This document shows, one piece after another, positions 1 through 9,000 of a stretch of 32,316 nucleotides of DNA. The notes below the pieces were generated by a model. It was not told the origin of the DNA and searched no databases. It saw nothing but the letters and a program-made list of their open reading frames with translations. The DNA is from Lachnospiraceae bacterium (lineage in GTDB: Bacteria > Bacillota > Clostridia > Lachnospirales > Lachnospiraceae), in contig SVEJ01000034.1 in assembly GCA_015057435.1 (NCBI GenBank), positions 1-32,316 on the forward strand, in the 5' to 3' direction. Made by a program: the position numbers and the translations under genes. Position 1 is the stretch's first letter. Each line of letters begins with the position of its first letter.

Positions 1-412
1 TGGTCATGCAAGCGCTTGAGATTGACATTTTCCATTTAATATAATCCCACGTTTGCTCTTCAATGAGATGGAGCTGAATAAACTGTTGATAGTGTGGTGG
101 GAGTTGTTCTATGGCAGCATCATATATGGCCAATTCCTTATCGACCTTCATAAAGCGGTCAAAGCAATCACGTAATTCGGCTTCATATTTTTGATGGAAT
201 TCCTGTTTGTAATTTGTAGCAATGTAAGCGGTACGGTTAGCATTAACACATCGTTGAGATAATCCATCATCCGGTTTTTCGTAATTCATTGATTCAATGA
301 TATCTTCCTCGGAGAGTTTTTTTAGATGATTGAGCATTGATTTAAGCATATTTCGTTCTTTACGTAGAGTTTTGTACCGTTCTAATATCTCGGTGTGGTT
401 AGTTTGTTCCAT
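1..412 (-). CDS. Phage-type sigma-70 region 4-like HTH protein, partial (3' end outside window)
   Basis: The reverse strand is open from ATG at 412 to the window edge, giving 137 visible codons that begin MEQTNHTEILERYKTLRKE. A good ribosome site (AAGGAGA, complement of about 422-428) lies 8-9 bases upstream. The visible C-terminal part (LPPHYQQFIQLHLIEEQTWD) resembles the helix-turn-helix of sigma-70 region 4 as found in small phage and ICE regulators of the ArpU/RinA/DUF1492 kind. The N-terminal half is charged and helical. Inferred role: transcriptional activator of a mobile element. It suggests the window begins inside or at the edge of a mobile or phage-derived region. The exact family is uncertain because the recognition helix is cut off. 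Confidence 0.72.
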   Translation of the reverse strand, partial: MEQTNHTEILERYKTLRKERNMLKSMLNHLKKLSEEDIIESMNYEKPDDGLSQRCVNANRTAYIATNYKQEFHQKYEAELRDCFDRFMKVDKELAIYDAAIEQLPPHYQQFIQLHLIEEQTWDYIKWKMSISSACMT

Positions 413-484
413 AGTGTTGTATCTCCTTTCATTTTTGGGATAGTACAACATTAAATCATCATTTTTATATTAGCAACGGGATGA

Positions 485-523
485 GGGGGCAAAGTTGCAG
501 AGTTTGCAAAATTAAATGCCCCC
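485..523. other. Nested inverted repeat between divergent genes
   Basis: GGGGGCA (485-491) pairs with TGCCCCC (517-523), and inside it TTGCA (495-499) pairs with TGCAA (505-509). It lies between the minus-strand sigma-like gene and the abiE promoter. It could be an operator, a terminator-like insulator or an element end; the sequence alone does not decide. Confidence 0.45.
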
Positions 524-585
524 CAAGGGCTCTAATTATATTTTTTCTATTATAAGATGGTTTTTATATAAATGTAAAAAGGAAG

Positions 586-614
586 TTGACAATCATATAG
601 AAAAGAAATATTAT
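586..614 (+). promoter_or_regulatory. abiE promoter (TTGACA-17-TATTAT)
   Basis: A consensus -35 (TTGACA, 586-591) and near-consensus -10 (TATTAT, 609-614) are separated by exactly 17 bases. The predicted transcript starts near 621. This argues against the ATG at 632, which would leave only about 11 bases of leader and no ribosome site, and for ATG 650. Two 14-bp direct repeats matching 13/14 (566-579 and 619-632) bracket the promoter. Confidence 0.8.
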
Positions 615-649
615 ATCCATATAAAAGTAAAATGCTAGAGGTGGTTGTA

Positions 650-1243
650 ATGGAAATCAATCAGGTGATTATGAAAGAAATACAAAAGAATAATAATATG
701 ATTACAACTGCACAAGTGGTTGCATTGGGGTTTTCAAGAGCCCTATTATCTAAATACGTAAAAGAAGGCTTATTAGAACGTGGCCGTCAAGGAGTTTATA
801 TACTGCCGGATTCTGTTCATGATGATATGTATACGCTGATGCTCAGGTCGGAAAAGATTATTTTTTCCCATGATACAGCGTTGTTTTTAAATGGATTATC
901 GGAAAGAACACCTTTTGAACATTCGGTTACAATTCCAAGCAATTCAGTGTTATCAGATACTTTAATGGAAGAATGCACTTGCTATTATATAAAGCCGGAG
1001 TTGCTTACGCTGGGAATGGTGTGGAAAAAGACCACTTTCGGAAATGAAGTGAGATGCTATGATGCTGAACGCACCATATGTGATTTGCTACGTTCTAGAA
1101 ACCGTATGGATGAAGAAACTGTAATAAGTGCGATAAAAAAATATGCAGCATATAAAGATAAGGATTTGAATCGTCTGGCTGCATATGCGGAAAAATTTAG
1201 AGTAAGCAAGATTTTGAAACAATATATGGAGGTGTTGCTATGA
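650..1243 (+). CDS. abiEi: Type IV toxin-antitoxin system antitoxin, AbiEi family
   Basis: A 197-residue protein. An N-terminal winged-helix domain (about residues 1-55, with ITTAQVVALGFSRALLSKYV and GRQGVYIL) is followed by the AbiEi C-terminal domain (FSHDTALFLNGLSERTP, YDAERTICDLLRSRNRMD). In characterised systems AbiEi represses its own promoter and counteracts AbiEii. The start at 650 is chosen because GAGGTGG (638-644) sits 5 bases upstream; the in-frame ATG at 632 has no ribosome site. The stop overlaps the toxin start (ATGA), so the two genes are translationally coupled. Family assignment comes from the HTH plus the conserved C-terminal pattern and from its partner. Confidence 0.88.
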   Translation: MEINQVIMKEIQKNNNMITTAQVVALGFSRALLSKYVKEGLLERGRQGVYILPDSVHDDMYTLMLRSEKIIFSHDTALFLNGLSERTPFEHSVTIPSNSVLSDTLMEECTCYYIKPELLTLGMVWKKTTFGNEVRCYDAERTICDLLRSRNRMDEETVISAIKKYAAYKDKDLNRLAAYAEKFRVSKILKQYMEVLL

Positions 1244-2067
1244 GTTCCAAGGCTATGAGTTTAAAAGGAAGAATAAAAAATTATGCGAAGAGTAATAACA
1301 TAGCAGCCCAGGTAGTTCTCCAAAATTATATGTTTGAATGTTTCCTTGTAAGGTTATCAGTTTCCGAATATAGTGAGAAATTTGTTGTGAAGGGTGGAAT
1401 GTTGATAGCAGCTATTGTCGGATTGGACACCAGATCTACGATGGACTTAGACACCACGCTCCGTAATTTACCGTTGACAGAGGAAAAAATCACAGAAGCA
1501 GTTGAGACAATCTGTAAAATCGATATGAAAGATGATGTTATATTTACAGTAAAGTCTATTGAGCCAATTCGTAAGGATGATATTTATGGCGGGTATTGCG
1601 TTCGATTGGACGCAGTATATGATACAATAATTACTCCATTATCTATTGATGTTTCTACAGGAGATGTGATTACCCCGGACGCAGTAAAATATGAGTTTAG
1701 CGGTATTTTCGATGAAGATATTAGAATTAGTTTGTGGGGATATAGTATTGAGACGGTTATAGCGGAGAAAGTGGAGACAATTTTGCGTAGAGGTGTGTTT
1801 ACCACAAGACCAAGAGATTATTATGATGTTTACATACTTGGAACAACACAGGAATACGATAAGGAAATCTATAAGGAAGCTTTGAAAGCAACAGCAGAGC
1901 ATCGAGGAAGTGCAGAACAGATTTCTGATGTAGAGGGTATTTTGAAACAAATTTCAGAGAGTGATGATCTTAAAGATATGTGGAGAAAATATCAAAAAAA
2001 ATTCTCATATGCCAGTGATATTTCATATGAGGATATTTTGGAAGTGTTGAGGAAGATTGTATTTTAA
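1240..2067 (+). CDS. abiEii: Nucleotidyltransferase toxin, AbiEii/AbiGii family
   Basis: A 275-residue protein of the DUF1814 (AbiEii) nucleotidyltransferase fold. Visible motifs are KGGMLIAAIVGLDTRSTMDLD (residues about 51-70), with the G-G and D-x-D metal-binding pattern; SIETVIAEKVETIL, with the conserved lysine (about 168-182); and RPRDYYDVYIL (about 190-200). AbiEii toxins are thought to modify tRNA or another RNA with a nucleotide, giving abortive infection. It overlaps the antitoxin stop by 4 bases. Length matches the family and all motifs are intact, so the toxin is probably active and held by AbiEi. Confidence 0.9.
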   Translation: MSSKAMSLKGRIKNYAKSNNIAAQVVLQNYMFECFLVRLSVSEYSEKFVVKGGMLIAAIVGLDTRSTMDLDTTLRNLPLTEEKITEAVETICKIDMKDDVIFTVKSIEPIRKDDIYGGYCVRLDAVYDTIITPLSIDVSTGDVITPDAVKYEFSGIFDEDIRISLWGYSIETVIAEKVETILRRGVFTTRPRDYYDVYILGTTQEYDKEIYKEALKATAEHRGSAEQISDVEGILKQISESDDLKDMWRKYQKKFSYASDISYEDILEVLRKIVF

Positions 2068-2073
2068 AATCCA

Positions 2074-2114
2074 TAGTAGTAGGAATTTTCATTTTACTAC
2101 AATTTTTACTACTA
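2074..2114 (+). other. Inverted repeat after abiEii
   Basis: TAGTAGTA (2074-2081) pairs with TACTACTA (2107-2114), just after the abiEii stop. An intermediate TTACTAC (2094-2100) could pair instead with the left arm. It may end the abiE transcript, but there is no clear T tract. Confidence 0.35.
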
Positions 2115-2140
2115 TTAGGTCGCAACAACTTGCAGAAATA

Positions 2141-2149
2141 TGCTATAAT
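2141..2149 (+). promoter_or_regulatory. Extended -10 promoter of decayed phosphatase unit
   Basis: TGC TATAAT (2141-2149) is an extended -10 upstream of the truncated phosphatase start at 2254. The same arrangement (TATGCTATCAT) occurs in front of the intact phosphatase gene at 10,662-10,672. No good -35 is visible. Confidence 0.4.
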
Positions 2150-2253
2150 GTGCCCAGTGACCGAAATCTTGAGGAAAAATACAACTGCCTGGAAGTGCCT
2201 TAAAAACTGGCTAAAATACGGCATTTCTTGGCAAATCAAGGAAGGAAAATACA

Positions 2254-2313
2254 ATGATAAAAGTACTTTTCATCTGCCACGGCACTATTTCCAGAATTAA
2301 AAAAGGCCTGTAA
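2254..2313 (+). pseudogene. Low-molecular-weight tyrosine phosphatase, 5' remnant
   Basis: ATG at 2254, preceded by GGAAGG, opens a 19-codon frame beginning MIKVLFICHGTISR. This matches the first 14 residues of the intact phosphatase at 10,703 (MIKILFVCHGNICR), including the catalytic Cys8 and Arg14. Similarity stops after Arg14 and the frame closes at 2311-2313. About 30 bases further lies the TTTACCACTTTTGCAGG repeat that also occurs just upstream of the intact gene. The remnant is best read as an older copy of the same locus, cut off by insertion of the ATPase/Wadjet cargo. Confidence 0.65.
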
Positions 2314-2344
2314 AATGGGCGTTTCCGGTGCAAAGGAGGTGAAG

Positions 2345-2361
2345 TTTACCACTTTTGCAGG
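2345..2361. repeat. Left boundary direct repeat (possible attachment site)
   Basis: TTTACCACTTTTGCAGG at 2345-2361 recurs exactly at 10,619-10,635. The two copies flank the DUF4143 ATPase and the whole Wadjet operon. They look like recombination scars or attachment sites, but no integrase is inside the interval, so the mechanism is inferred. Confidence 0.6.
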
Positions 2362-2392
2362 ATGAAAAAATTAATAGAGCTGAAACTCATAG

Positions 2393-2437
2393 ATGGCGTT
2401 CCGGCAAATATTAGTGTTGGGATGCCATTTTTATTTT
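2393..2437 (+). terminator. Rho-independent terminator
   Basis: A 13-bp stem containing wobble pairs (2393-2405 with 2416-2428) and a 10-base loop is followed by TTTTTATTTT. It would end transcription entering from the abiE/phosphatase side and insulate the ATPase promoter. Confidence 0.7.
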
Positions 2438-2447
2438 AAAAAATACT

Positions 2448-2483
2448 TTGAATATTTTTGGCGATTATGTCAAAAATATTCAA
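2448..2483. repeat. Perfect 13-bp inverted repeat upstream of ATPase promoter
   Basis: TTGAATATTTTTG (2448-2460) is the exact reverse complement of CAAAAATATTCAA (2471-2483), with a 10-base centre. A third copy of the right arm lies in the leader at 2547-2559, where the flanking bases also match (17 identical bases, 2468-2484 and 2544-2560). This layout is typical of a multi-site operator. Confidence 0.7.
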
Positions 2484-2490
2484 TATACAA

Positions 2491-2519
2491 TTGATTAAAT
2501 ACACCTTCGGGTGTATAAT
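2491..2519 (+). promoter_or_regulatory. Promoter of DUF4143 ATPase with palindrome in spacer
   Basis: TTGATT (2491-2496), a 17-base spacer and TATAAT (2514-2519). The spacer and -10 carry a palindrome, ATACACC-TTCG-GGTGTAT (2499-2516), that could be a repressor site or a UUCG hairpin. The predicted start is about 2526, leaving a leader of about 47 bases. Confidence 0.65.
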
Positions 2520-2572
2520 AATTTTGAACAAAATTGTCATCAGTGTCAAAAATATTCAATGAGGAGTTTGTC

Positions 2573-3826
2573 ATGAACATAAAAAGAGATAAATATTTAA
2601 ATGATTTAATAAATAGAATGCATAACGGCATGATTAAGGTTGTGACCGGAATCAGAAGATGCGGAAAATCATATTTGATTTTTACTATTTTTAAAAACTA
2701 TCTGTTGGAGCAAGGTGTAGATGAAAAGCATATCATCTCTATTGAGTTGGACCAGCGAAAAGATAAAAAGTATCGTAATCCGGACACTATTTTAGATTTT
2801 ATAGAATCCAGTATTGTGGATGAAGGACAGTATTATGTTTTATTAGACGAAGTGCAGTTGTTGGAAGAATTTGAAGAAGTGTTGAATTCCCTGCTGCATA
2901 TTAAGAATGTGGATGTGTATGTAACCGGAAGTAATTCTAAATTTCTTTCAAAAGATGTTATCACGGAATTTAGAGGTAGGGGCGATGAAATTCATATTTA
3001 TCCGCTAACTTTCAAAGAGTTCATGCAGGTATATGAAGGAGATGTTTATCATGGATGGGCAGAGTATGTAATTTACGGAGGTTTACCACTTACTGTAACT
3101 ATGAAGACAGAGGAACAAAAGATTAATTATTTGACCAAATTGTTTGAAGAAACGTATTTGATAGATATTATTGAGAGACATCGAATCGACAAAACGCAGG
3201 AGTTGGAGGATTTGGTGCATATTCTTGCTTCAGCAATCGGTTCGCTTACGAATGTACCCAAGATTGAAGCGACTTTTAGAAGCGTAGTACAGTCAAGTAT
3301 CAGCGGTAATACAATCAGACAGTACATTGAATATTTGGAGGATGCTTTTGTGATCAACAAAGCAAATCGTTACAATGTAAAGGGAAGAAAATATATCGGA
3401 ACTCCTTTGAAATATTATTTTGAAGATGTAGGACTCCGTAATGCAAGATTAGGATTTCGTCAAATTGAAGAGACGCACATCATGGAGAATATTGTCTACA
3501 ATGAGCTTAGAAGCCGTGGGTATTCCGTGGATGTGGGAGTTGTAGAGAAAAGAGGCGTAAACCAGGAAGGAAAAACGGAAAGAACTTATCTGGAGATTGA
3601 TTTCATAGCAAATCTTGGAAGTAAGCGTTATTATATTCAATCAGCATTTAGTATGCCGACAGAAGAGAAAAGGTTGCAGGAGAAGGCATCTCTGGTGAAT
3701 GTAAATGATTCTTTTAAGAAGATTATTCTTGTTAAGGATGTTATGAACGTCACAAGAGATGAAGACGGAATTACAACGATGAGTATTTATGAGTTTCTGT
3801 TAAAGGAGAATAGCTTGGAGTTGTAA
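2573..3826 (+). CDS. AAA_14/DUF4143 family ATPase
   Basis: A 417-residue two-domain ATPase. The N-terminal P-loop domain has Walker A GIRRCGKS (residues 26-33), Walker B VLLDE (Asp92, Glu93) and a sensor-like TGSNSKFLSKD. The C-terminal DUF4143 part contains LEDAFVINKANRYNVKG, YYFEDVGLRNARLGF and a nuclease-like fold with YLEIDFIA (E-x-D plus downstream Y-Y-I-Q). Family members are common and poorly characterised; the C-terminal fold resembles PD-(D/E)XK nucleases, suggesting a DNA-related or defence role. ATG 2573 is preferred over TTG 2534 because GAGGAG (2561-2566) sits 6 bases upstream. It stands alone before the Wadjet operon; functional linkage is not shown. A decayed relative lies at 14,142-14,426. 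Confidence 0.88.
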   Translation: MNIKRDKYLNDLINRMHNGMIKVVTGIRRCGKSYLIFTIFKNYLLEQGVDEKHIISIELDQRKDKKYRNPDTILDFIESSIVDEGQYYVLLDEVQLLEEFEEVLNSLLHIKNVDVYVTGSNSKFLSKDVITEFRGRGDEIHIYPLTFKEFMQVYEGDVYHGWAEYVIYGGLPLTVTMKTEEQKINYLTKLFEETYLIDIIERHRIDKTQELEDLVHILASAIGSLTNVPKIEATFRSVVQSSISGNTIRQYIEYLEDAFVINKANRYNVKGRKYIGTPLKYYFEDVGLRNARLGFRQIEETHIMENIVYNELRSRGYSVDVGVVEKRGVNQEGKTERTYLEIDFIANLGSKRYYIQSAFSMPTEEKRLQEKASLVNVNDSFKKIILVKDVMNVTRDEDGITTMSIYEFLLKENSLEL

Positions 3827-3925
3827 GGAGTCCTGAAAATGGGACAGGAAAAGTTGTATAGTTTAAAGAGGCATAGCTATGTGTGAAGCATAGATTGAAA
3901 AAACTTCATTATAGGAGGTAAAATA

Positions 3926-5353
3926 GTGAATTTTTTTAATTATATCAAAAATGATGCGTTTTTCAAACCATTAACATTGAAATACAGAAGAATATATTAT
4001 GATTGCATTCAAATACTAATTGATAAAACGAAAGAATTGCCAGTATTGTATGAATCGGATGCAAAAGATAGCATTACGGTTTATTTAAAGAATGCAGGGA
4101 TAAATGAAGCAAAGAAAAACTTACCAGATAATAATGTGATTGAAGAAATAGAATCTGAGGAGAGTGGTACGGAGTTGCAATCATCTGGAATTCTTTCTTT
4201 GTTTCGTGAATGTAGTTGGTTGCTTCCCAGGGAAATAGGTAGAAATGGAGAGTATGTTGTTAATATTTCAAGTGATTGTAGAAGAATTATGGACTTTCTA
4301 AGAAAAATGACAGAAAAGACTGGAGAAGGTATGATGTCAAATCGTATTTTTTCTATGTATGAAATTATTAAATCTGCTTTTGAGGAAGATTCTGTACGTA
4401 GAGAAAGACCTTATACCAACATTCTTGTACCGCTAATTGATAATGAGACAGAGTTAAAAAATGAATTGGCAGATTTGAAAGATAGTATTTCCGGTATTAT
4501 GAAAGCAGTAATTGTTTTTCAAGATATAAATAGTTTTGGACAGTTCATAATGAAAGATGAAATGTTGGATCAATTTTTTAGTGAATACTTTTTTGTGAAA
4601 AACAATGGATTAATTCCTGCACAGATATCGTTTATAAAATCGAAATTAAGGATTCTTAGACAAGAAGAAACTTGTGAAAAGATGATAACGGAATGTGCGG
4701 AAAAATTGCAATTAGGTTATGAAGAGGCAGGGGAGCGCGTTGAACGGTATTTTGCTGAACTTCAATATTTTTTGAATGTAGAATATGAAGCCAATATGGA
4801 GTTGATTGATAACCGTATAAATAATTATTATAATCTTGCAAATACAAGAATTATGTTGATGGCTAGCAATGGGGTTAGACTGGAAGCGGTAATTAACGAT
4901 TTCTTAAATACAGTGTCAAAAATGAAAGAAGAAGAACAGAATGAGGCAATGGAAAAAGTTGCAGATTGTACGCGTATTATTAATCAAAAATACATTGGAT
5001 ACAAGTCCTTTGAAAAGAATAAACGTATTAAAAATGAAGGGGAAAATATTGGGATTGTAACAGTAGAGTTGTCGGAAGAAGAAAAAAGATTACAAACAGA
5101 AAAGCTATTTAACAGTTCTTCAAATAGATATTCAGTTGACAGAGTAAGCACTTTTCTTGATGTACAATTGGCTAGTGAAGATGAAATGAACATTAAGGAG
5201 AAAACAATTCATACAAAAGAGGAAATATTGATGTATGCAGCAGCAATGCTGTATGCTAAAAATGAGGAGTTCCCGTATGATATTCAACTGTCGGAAGAAA
5301 TTGTAAAAACGGAGATTGCAGATATTACTAATATGGTAGTAATCAAGAAATAG
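3926..5353 (+). CDS. jetA: Wadjet defence system protein JetA
   Basis: A 475-residue, mostly helical protein, identified as JetA, the MukF-like kleisin of Wadjet, from its likeness to DUF5716/JetA-type sequences (start MNFFNYIKNDAFFKPLT) and from its first place in a jetABCD operon. JetA bridges the SMC subunit JetC and recruits JetB and JetD. Start is GTG 3926, with AGGAGG at 3913-3918. The stop is 13 bases before jetB. Wadjet complexes extrude and cleave circular plasmid DNA. Family assignment rests partly on context because JetA proteins diverge strongly; the subtype (I, II or III) is not claimed. Confidence 0.82.
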   Translation: MNFFNYIKNDAFFKPLTLKYRRIYYDCIQILIDKTKELPVLYESDAKDSITVYLKNAGINEAKKNLPDNNVIEEIESEESGTELQSSGILSLFRECSWLLPREIGRNGEYVVNISSDCRRIMDFLRKMTEKTGEGMMSNRIFSMYEIIKSAFEEDSVRRERPYTNILVPLIDNETELKNELADLKDSISGIMKAVIVFQDINSFGQFIMKDEMLDQFFSEYFFVKNNGLIPAQISFIKSKLRILRQEETCEKMITECAEKLQLGYEEAGERVERYFAELQYFLNVEYEANMELIDNRINNYYNLANTRIMLMASNGVRLEAVINDFLNTVSKMKEEEQNEAMEKVADCTRIINQKYIGYKSFEKNKRIKNEGENIGIVTVELSEEEKRLQTEKLFNSSSNRYSVDRVSTFLDVQLASEDEMNIKEKTIHTKEEILMYAAAMLYAKNEEFPYDIQLSEEIVKTEIADITNMVVIKK

Positions 5354-5366
5354 AAGGAGTCTGTTT

Positions 5367-6005
5367 ATGAATTATTTCGGTTTTATGAAAAAAATGAATG
5401 AAGAGGATGCATATTTATTTAAGAGATGTATCCGTAAAATGCTTGATACAACATTTATTGTAGCTGATAAAGATGAAAAATTATATGATTTCATATCGTC
5501 AGAGTCCAATCAATATGATGTTAATACATATTTGGCAGCAATTGGATACAAAGTTATTGTTGAAGAGAGAATGAAAGTGGCAATGCTACAGCAGGCGGAT
5601 GAAGATATCGAAACCGTTGGCTTAAAGAGAATAAATTTATACCGATTCGATGCAAAGCAGGTAAAACTATTAATGGTTCTTTGGCTTTTGTTTTTAGAAC
5701 GTATGGGGTATGCGGATCCTGTACATATAACAGTTGGCGATATTATTGATAAATGCAAAATTTATCAGATTAATATGAAACCAGCGGAGTTTAAAGATTC
5801 ATATCGTGTATTTAAGAAATTCAGTCTAATAGATTATAGTGATGACATAGCAACAGAGGAAGGAAAAGTTCGATTATACCCTTCATTACAGTTTTGTATG
5901 GACATTGGGCAATTGAAACAAGTTATGGCAGAATATACCCCGGATGATGAGGGCTTAGAGGTTGAGCAGTATGAACTCTTAGAAAGTGAGGATGCAGATG
6001 AATAA
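5367..6005 (+). CDS. jetB: Wadjet defence system protein JetB (DUF4194)
   Basis: A 212-residue acidic protein matching the DUF4194/MukE-like JetB subunit in size and position. Recognisable parts are a helical start (MNEEDAYLFKRCIRKMLDTTF), the central LLMVLWLLFLERMG, and a winged-helix-like part (ITVGDIIDKCKIY, FKKFSLIDY) followed by LYPSLQFCMD. The C-terminal tail is very acidic (LEVEQYELLESEDADE). JetB binds the kleisin JetA in the SMC complex. AAGGAG precedes ATG 5367. The stop overlaps the jetC start. Confidence 0.85.
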   Translation: MNYFGFMKKMNEEDAYLFKRCIRKMLDTTFIVADKDEKLYDFISSESNQYDVNTYLAAIGYKVIVEERMKVAMLQQADEDIETVGLKRINLYRFDAKQVKLLMVLWLLFLERMGYADPVHITVGDIIDKCKIYQINMKPAEFKDSYRVFKKFSLIDYSDDIATEEGKVRLYPSLQFCMDIGQLKQVMAEYTPDDEGLEVEQYELLESEDADE

Positions 6006-9000
6006 AACTATTTTGCGAAATATACATTTGGTAAACTGGTATGGTTTTAGCAATAGGACAATTCCTGTTTCTGAAAATTTGACATTGATTTCCGGTGAAA
6101 ATGAATGTGGAAAATCAACGATATTAGATGCTATTAAGTATGCATATACAGGGGATACACAATTCAATAAAGCAACTAGTGGGTATAATACTGGTGTAGG
6201 GAAACGAAATCTGGTTTCATATACGCGTTGTTTGGTAGATGCGAGTGCAGGAATATATGCAAGGCCAGCAGATAAGATACCGGTTGTGTATTCACATATT
6301 GCCTTGGAGTATTTTGACCAGATAAATGAGAACCCATTTGTATTAGGAGTGGTAATAGAAACTGCTGTTACGGATATTAGAGGTACTTATTGGTATGCGA
6401 TGGATGGAAAAACAATTGCAGATGTTTCATTTGTATACGAAGAAAATTCGATAATAAAGCCATATGATGCTTCTGGTTTTCAGAAGAAAAATGGTGTGCA
6501 GATGAAAACGAAAAAAGAAGGTATTACTTTATTTATGCAAATGATAGGACTTAAATTGCCTTATCAGGAAGTGTCAAAATATCAAAGAAAACTTAGAAAT
6601 ATTATGGCATATAATCCTGCTGCAAAAATCCAGGAATTTATTAAGGAGTCCGTTTTAGAAGAGCACGATGTTAATTTTGATAAATTGAAAGAAGCAAAGA
6701 AGAATATTGAACAGATAAATAGAAGTTTGGAACAGATAAATCAAGAATTACAAGATTTAGATTCGATATTGGCAGATTATGATGAGCATGACAAGAAGGC
6801 ATTGCAATTGAAGATAGATGATATAAAAATTAAGTATAAGGATCTTGTGCAGTGCCAGAGAGATATTCGAGAAGCGGAGGAATTAATCCAGAAGAGTGTT
6901 ATTGCATGTGAAGCTTTAGGGAAGAGAATTGAAGAGCAAGATCGGGAAATAGATGATATTGACAAAACATATTCGGAAACAAGAAGAGCTCTTTTGGCTC
7001 TTGATGTCTCAAAGGCAATAGAGGCATCTAAACAGTTAATGGATACATATGAGAAACAGTTGACTAAATTGAATGATGAAAAAGAAAAATTGGACATCTT
7101 TCAGCGAAAAGTGCAAGAAATGGTTGTTCAGTTATCGGAGCTGGGGGTAACGGTACAAAATGATTACGCACTTGGAAGATTGACATCAAAAAGTCTTGAG
7201 ATAGCTGAAAAACAGCGATTTATTGATTCGCTAAAAGAAGAAATCCAAGGATGTCGCGATAAATTAATTGAGAAAAACACCTTGCTAAAAAAAGAGTTGG
7301 AAATAGTGCAGAACGACTGCGTGGAGCAAAATAATATTATTGAAAGTTGTAATAAAAACAGGATGGATTATTCCAACGTTCAGGAGCAGGTTGAGCTTAT
7401 TAAAGAAATAAATCGTGAGCTAAAAAGGCAGGGTATTAACGAAGAAGCGCATATGGCTTATGAATATGTAATAGAGTTGAAGGATGAGAATTGGAGAAAT
7501 GCAATAGAAGCTTTTTTAGGGGTTCATCGTTATGCAGTTATAGTCTCAAAAGATGCTTTTGACGTTGCGAATGCCGTATTGGACAAGTCTAGATATCGAT
7601 ATGTAGAATTGGTAAATACAAAGCGATTAATGTCAAAAAGGATGGATTGTGAAGAGGATTCGGTTTTTCACTATCTTGCTATACAAAATGAGACTGCTGC
7701 AAATTATTTCAAATATTGGTTAGGAAGAATTCATGCGGTAGATATTGAAAATGTACCCGATTACGATAATGCTATGTCGATGGAAGGAAAGCTGAGTCGT
7801 AATATGGCTGTAACTTATATTAATACAAGAAAAATCAGAAGTTATTGTTTGGGAAGTCAGGCAATAGAGTTGAATAGAAGAGCGGCAGAAAAAAGGCTGT
7901 GTGAGTTGGAGGATAAAGAAAGAGACATACTATTAGAACAAAGAAGTTTGCAAGATAAATCAAAATATCTGCAGGCAGGTTTAGAGTGCTTCAAAGAGTT
8001 TAATTTAAGTGCTCATAAAGAGTGGGCAAAAGTATCGGCGGACTTGAATGATGAGAGAGGACATTATAAGGAGTTGCTAGAAGCACAGAAGAATAATACT
8101 GAATTCATGGCATTGAATGAGAGGGTTTCTGTACTTGGAAGGCAATTAGAAACTAAGAAAAAAGACCGTGAGGAAAACATAAAGCAGAAGACTGTTTTAG
8201 AGACAACAATATCTGAGAAGAAGAAATCTGTTAGAGATTTTAAAGTAAATGAAATGGCAAAACAAGCAGAAATGGATGAGGAAAGAATTGTAAGCAATTT
8301 TGCTGTAGAAAAAGCGATAGAAGAATATGACCAATATATCTCTGGATATAACCAGAATAGTGGTCTTATGGTTCGTGCGACAAAAGAGAGAGTAGATCGG
8401 AGGGTACGCGAGCTTGAAGGAAATATTAATGGTAAGCAGCAAGCCTATAATAATCGAAAACAAGAAATAGATAAATTACCCACTGGTTTGGAGTGTGAAG
8501 CTGATTATCAAAGAAGGAGAGGTAAAATTTGGATTGATGATTTACAGGGGATACAGCAAAAGCTGAAAGAACAGACGGTAACTTATGAACGAATATTTAA
8601 AAGAGAATTTGTACTCAATATATATAATACTGCTAGGGATGCAAGAGATGATATTTCGGATATAAATAAGGAATTGCGAAAACTTCATTTTTCAACGAAG
8701 TATCAATTTGATGTTAAAATGTTAAGTGATAACTCTGATTATGCAAAAATTCTACGATATGCAGAATATCTGCAAGAAACTAACAATATGTCTGAGGGAC
8801 AAATGACATTAACAAGTCTTATGGGATATGAAAATGATGAAGTTGAAACAAGAGAAAGAGAAATTCGTGATATCATCAACAAAATTATTGAACATAATGA
8901 TGTTGCAGAAATAAAGAAATTTGCAGATTATCGAAATTACATGAGTTATGAGATTATTATCAATAATGATGAAGTAAAAGACGGTAAGCTATCGAAACAG

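Noticed and set aside
1584..1950. Minus-strand frames inside abiEii
   Set aside because: Shadows of the coding strand with no start signals.
2363..2440. 25-residue frame MKKLIELKLIDGVPANISVG-
   Set aside because: Overlaps the terminator hairpin and lacks a well-spaced ribosome site.
3872..3881. Palindrome CATAGCTATG before jetA
   Set aside because: Ten bases only, common by chance in AT-rich DNA, no link to promoter elements.
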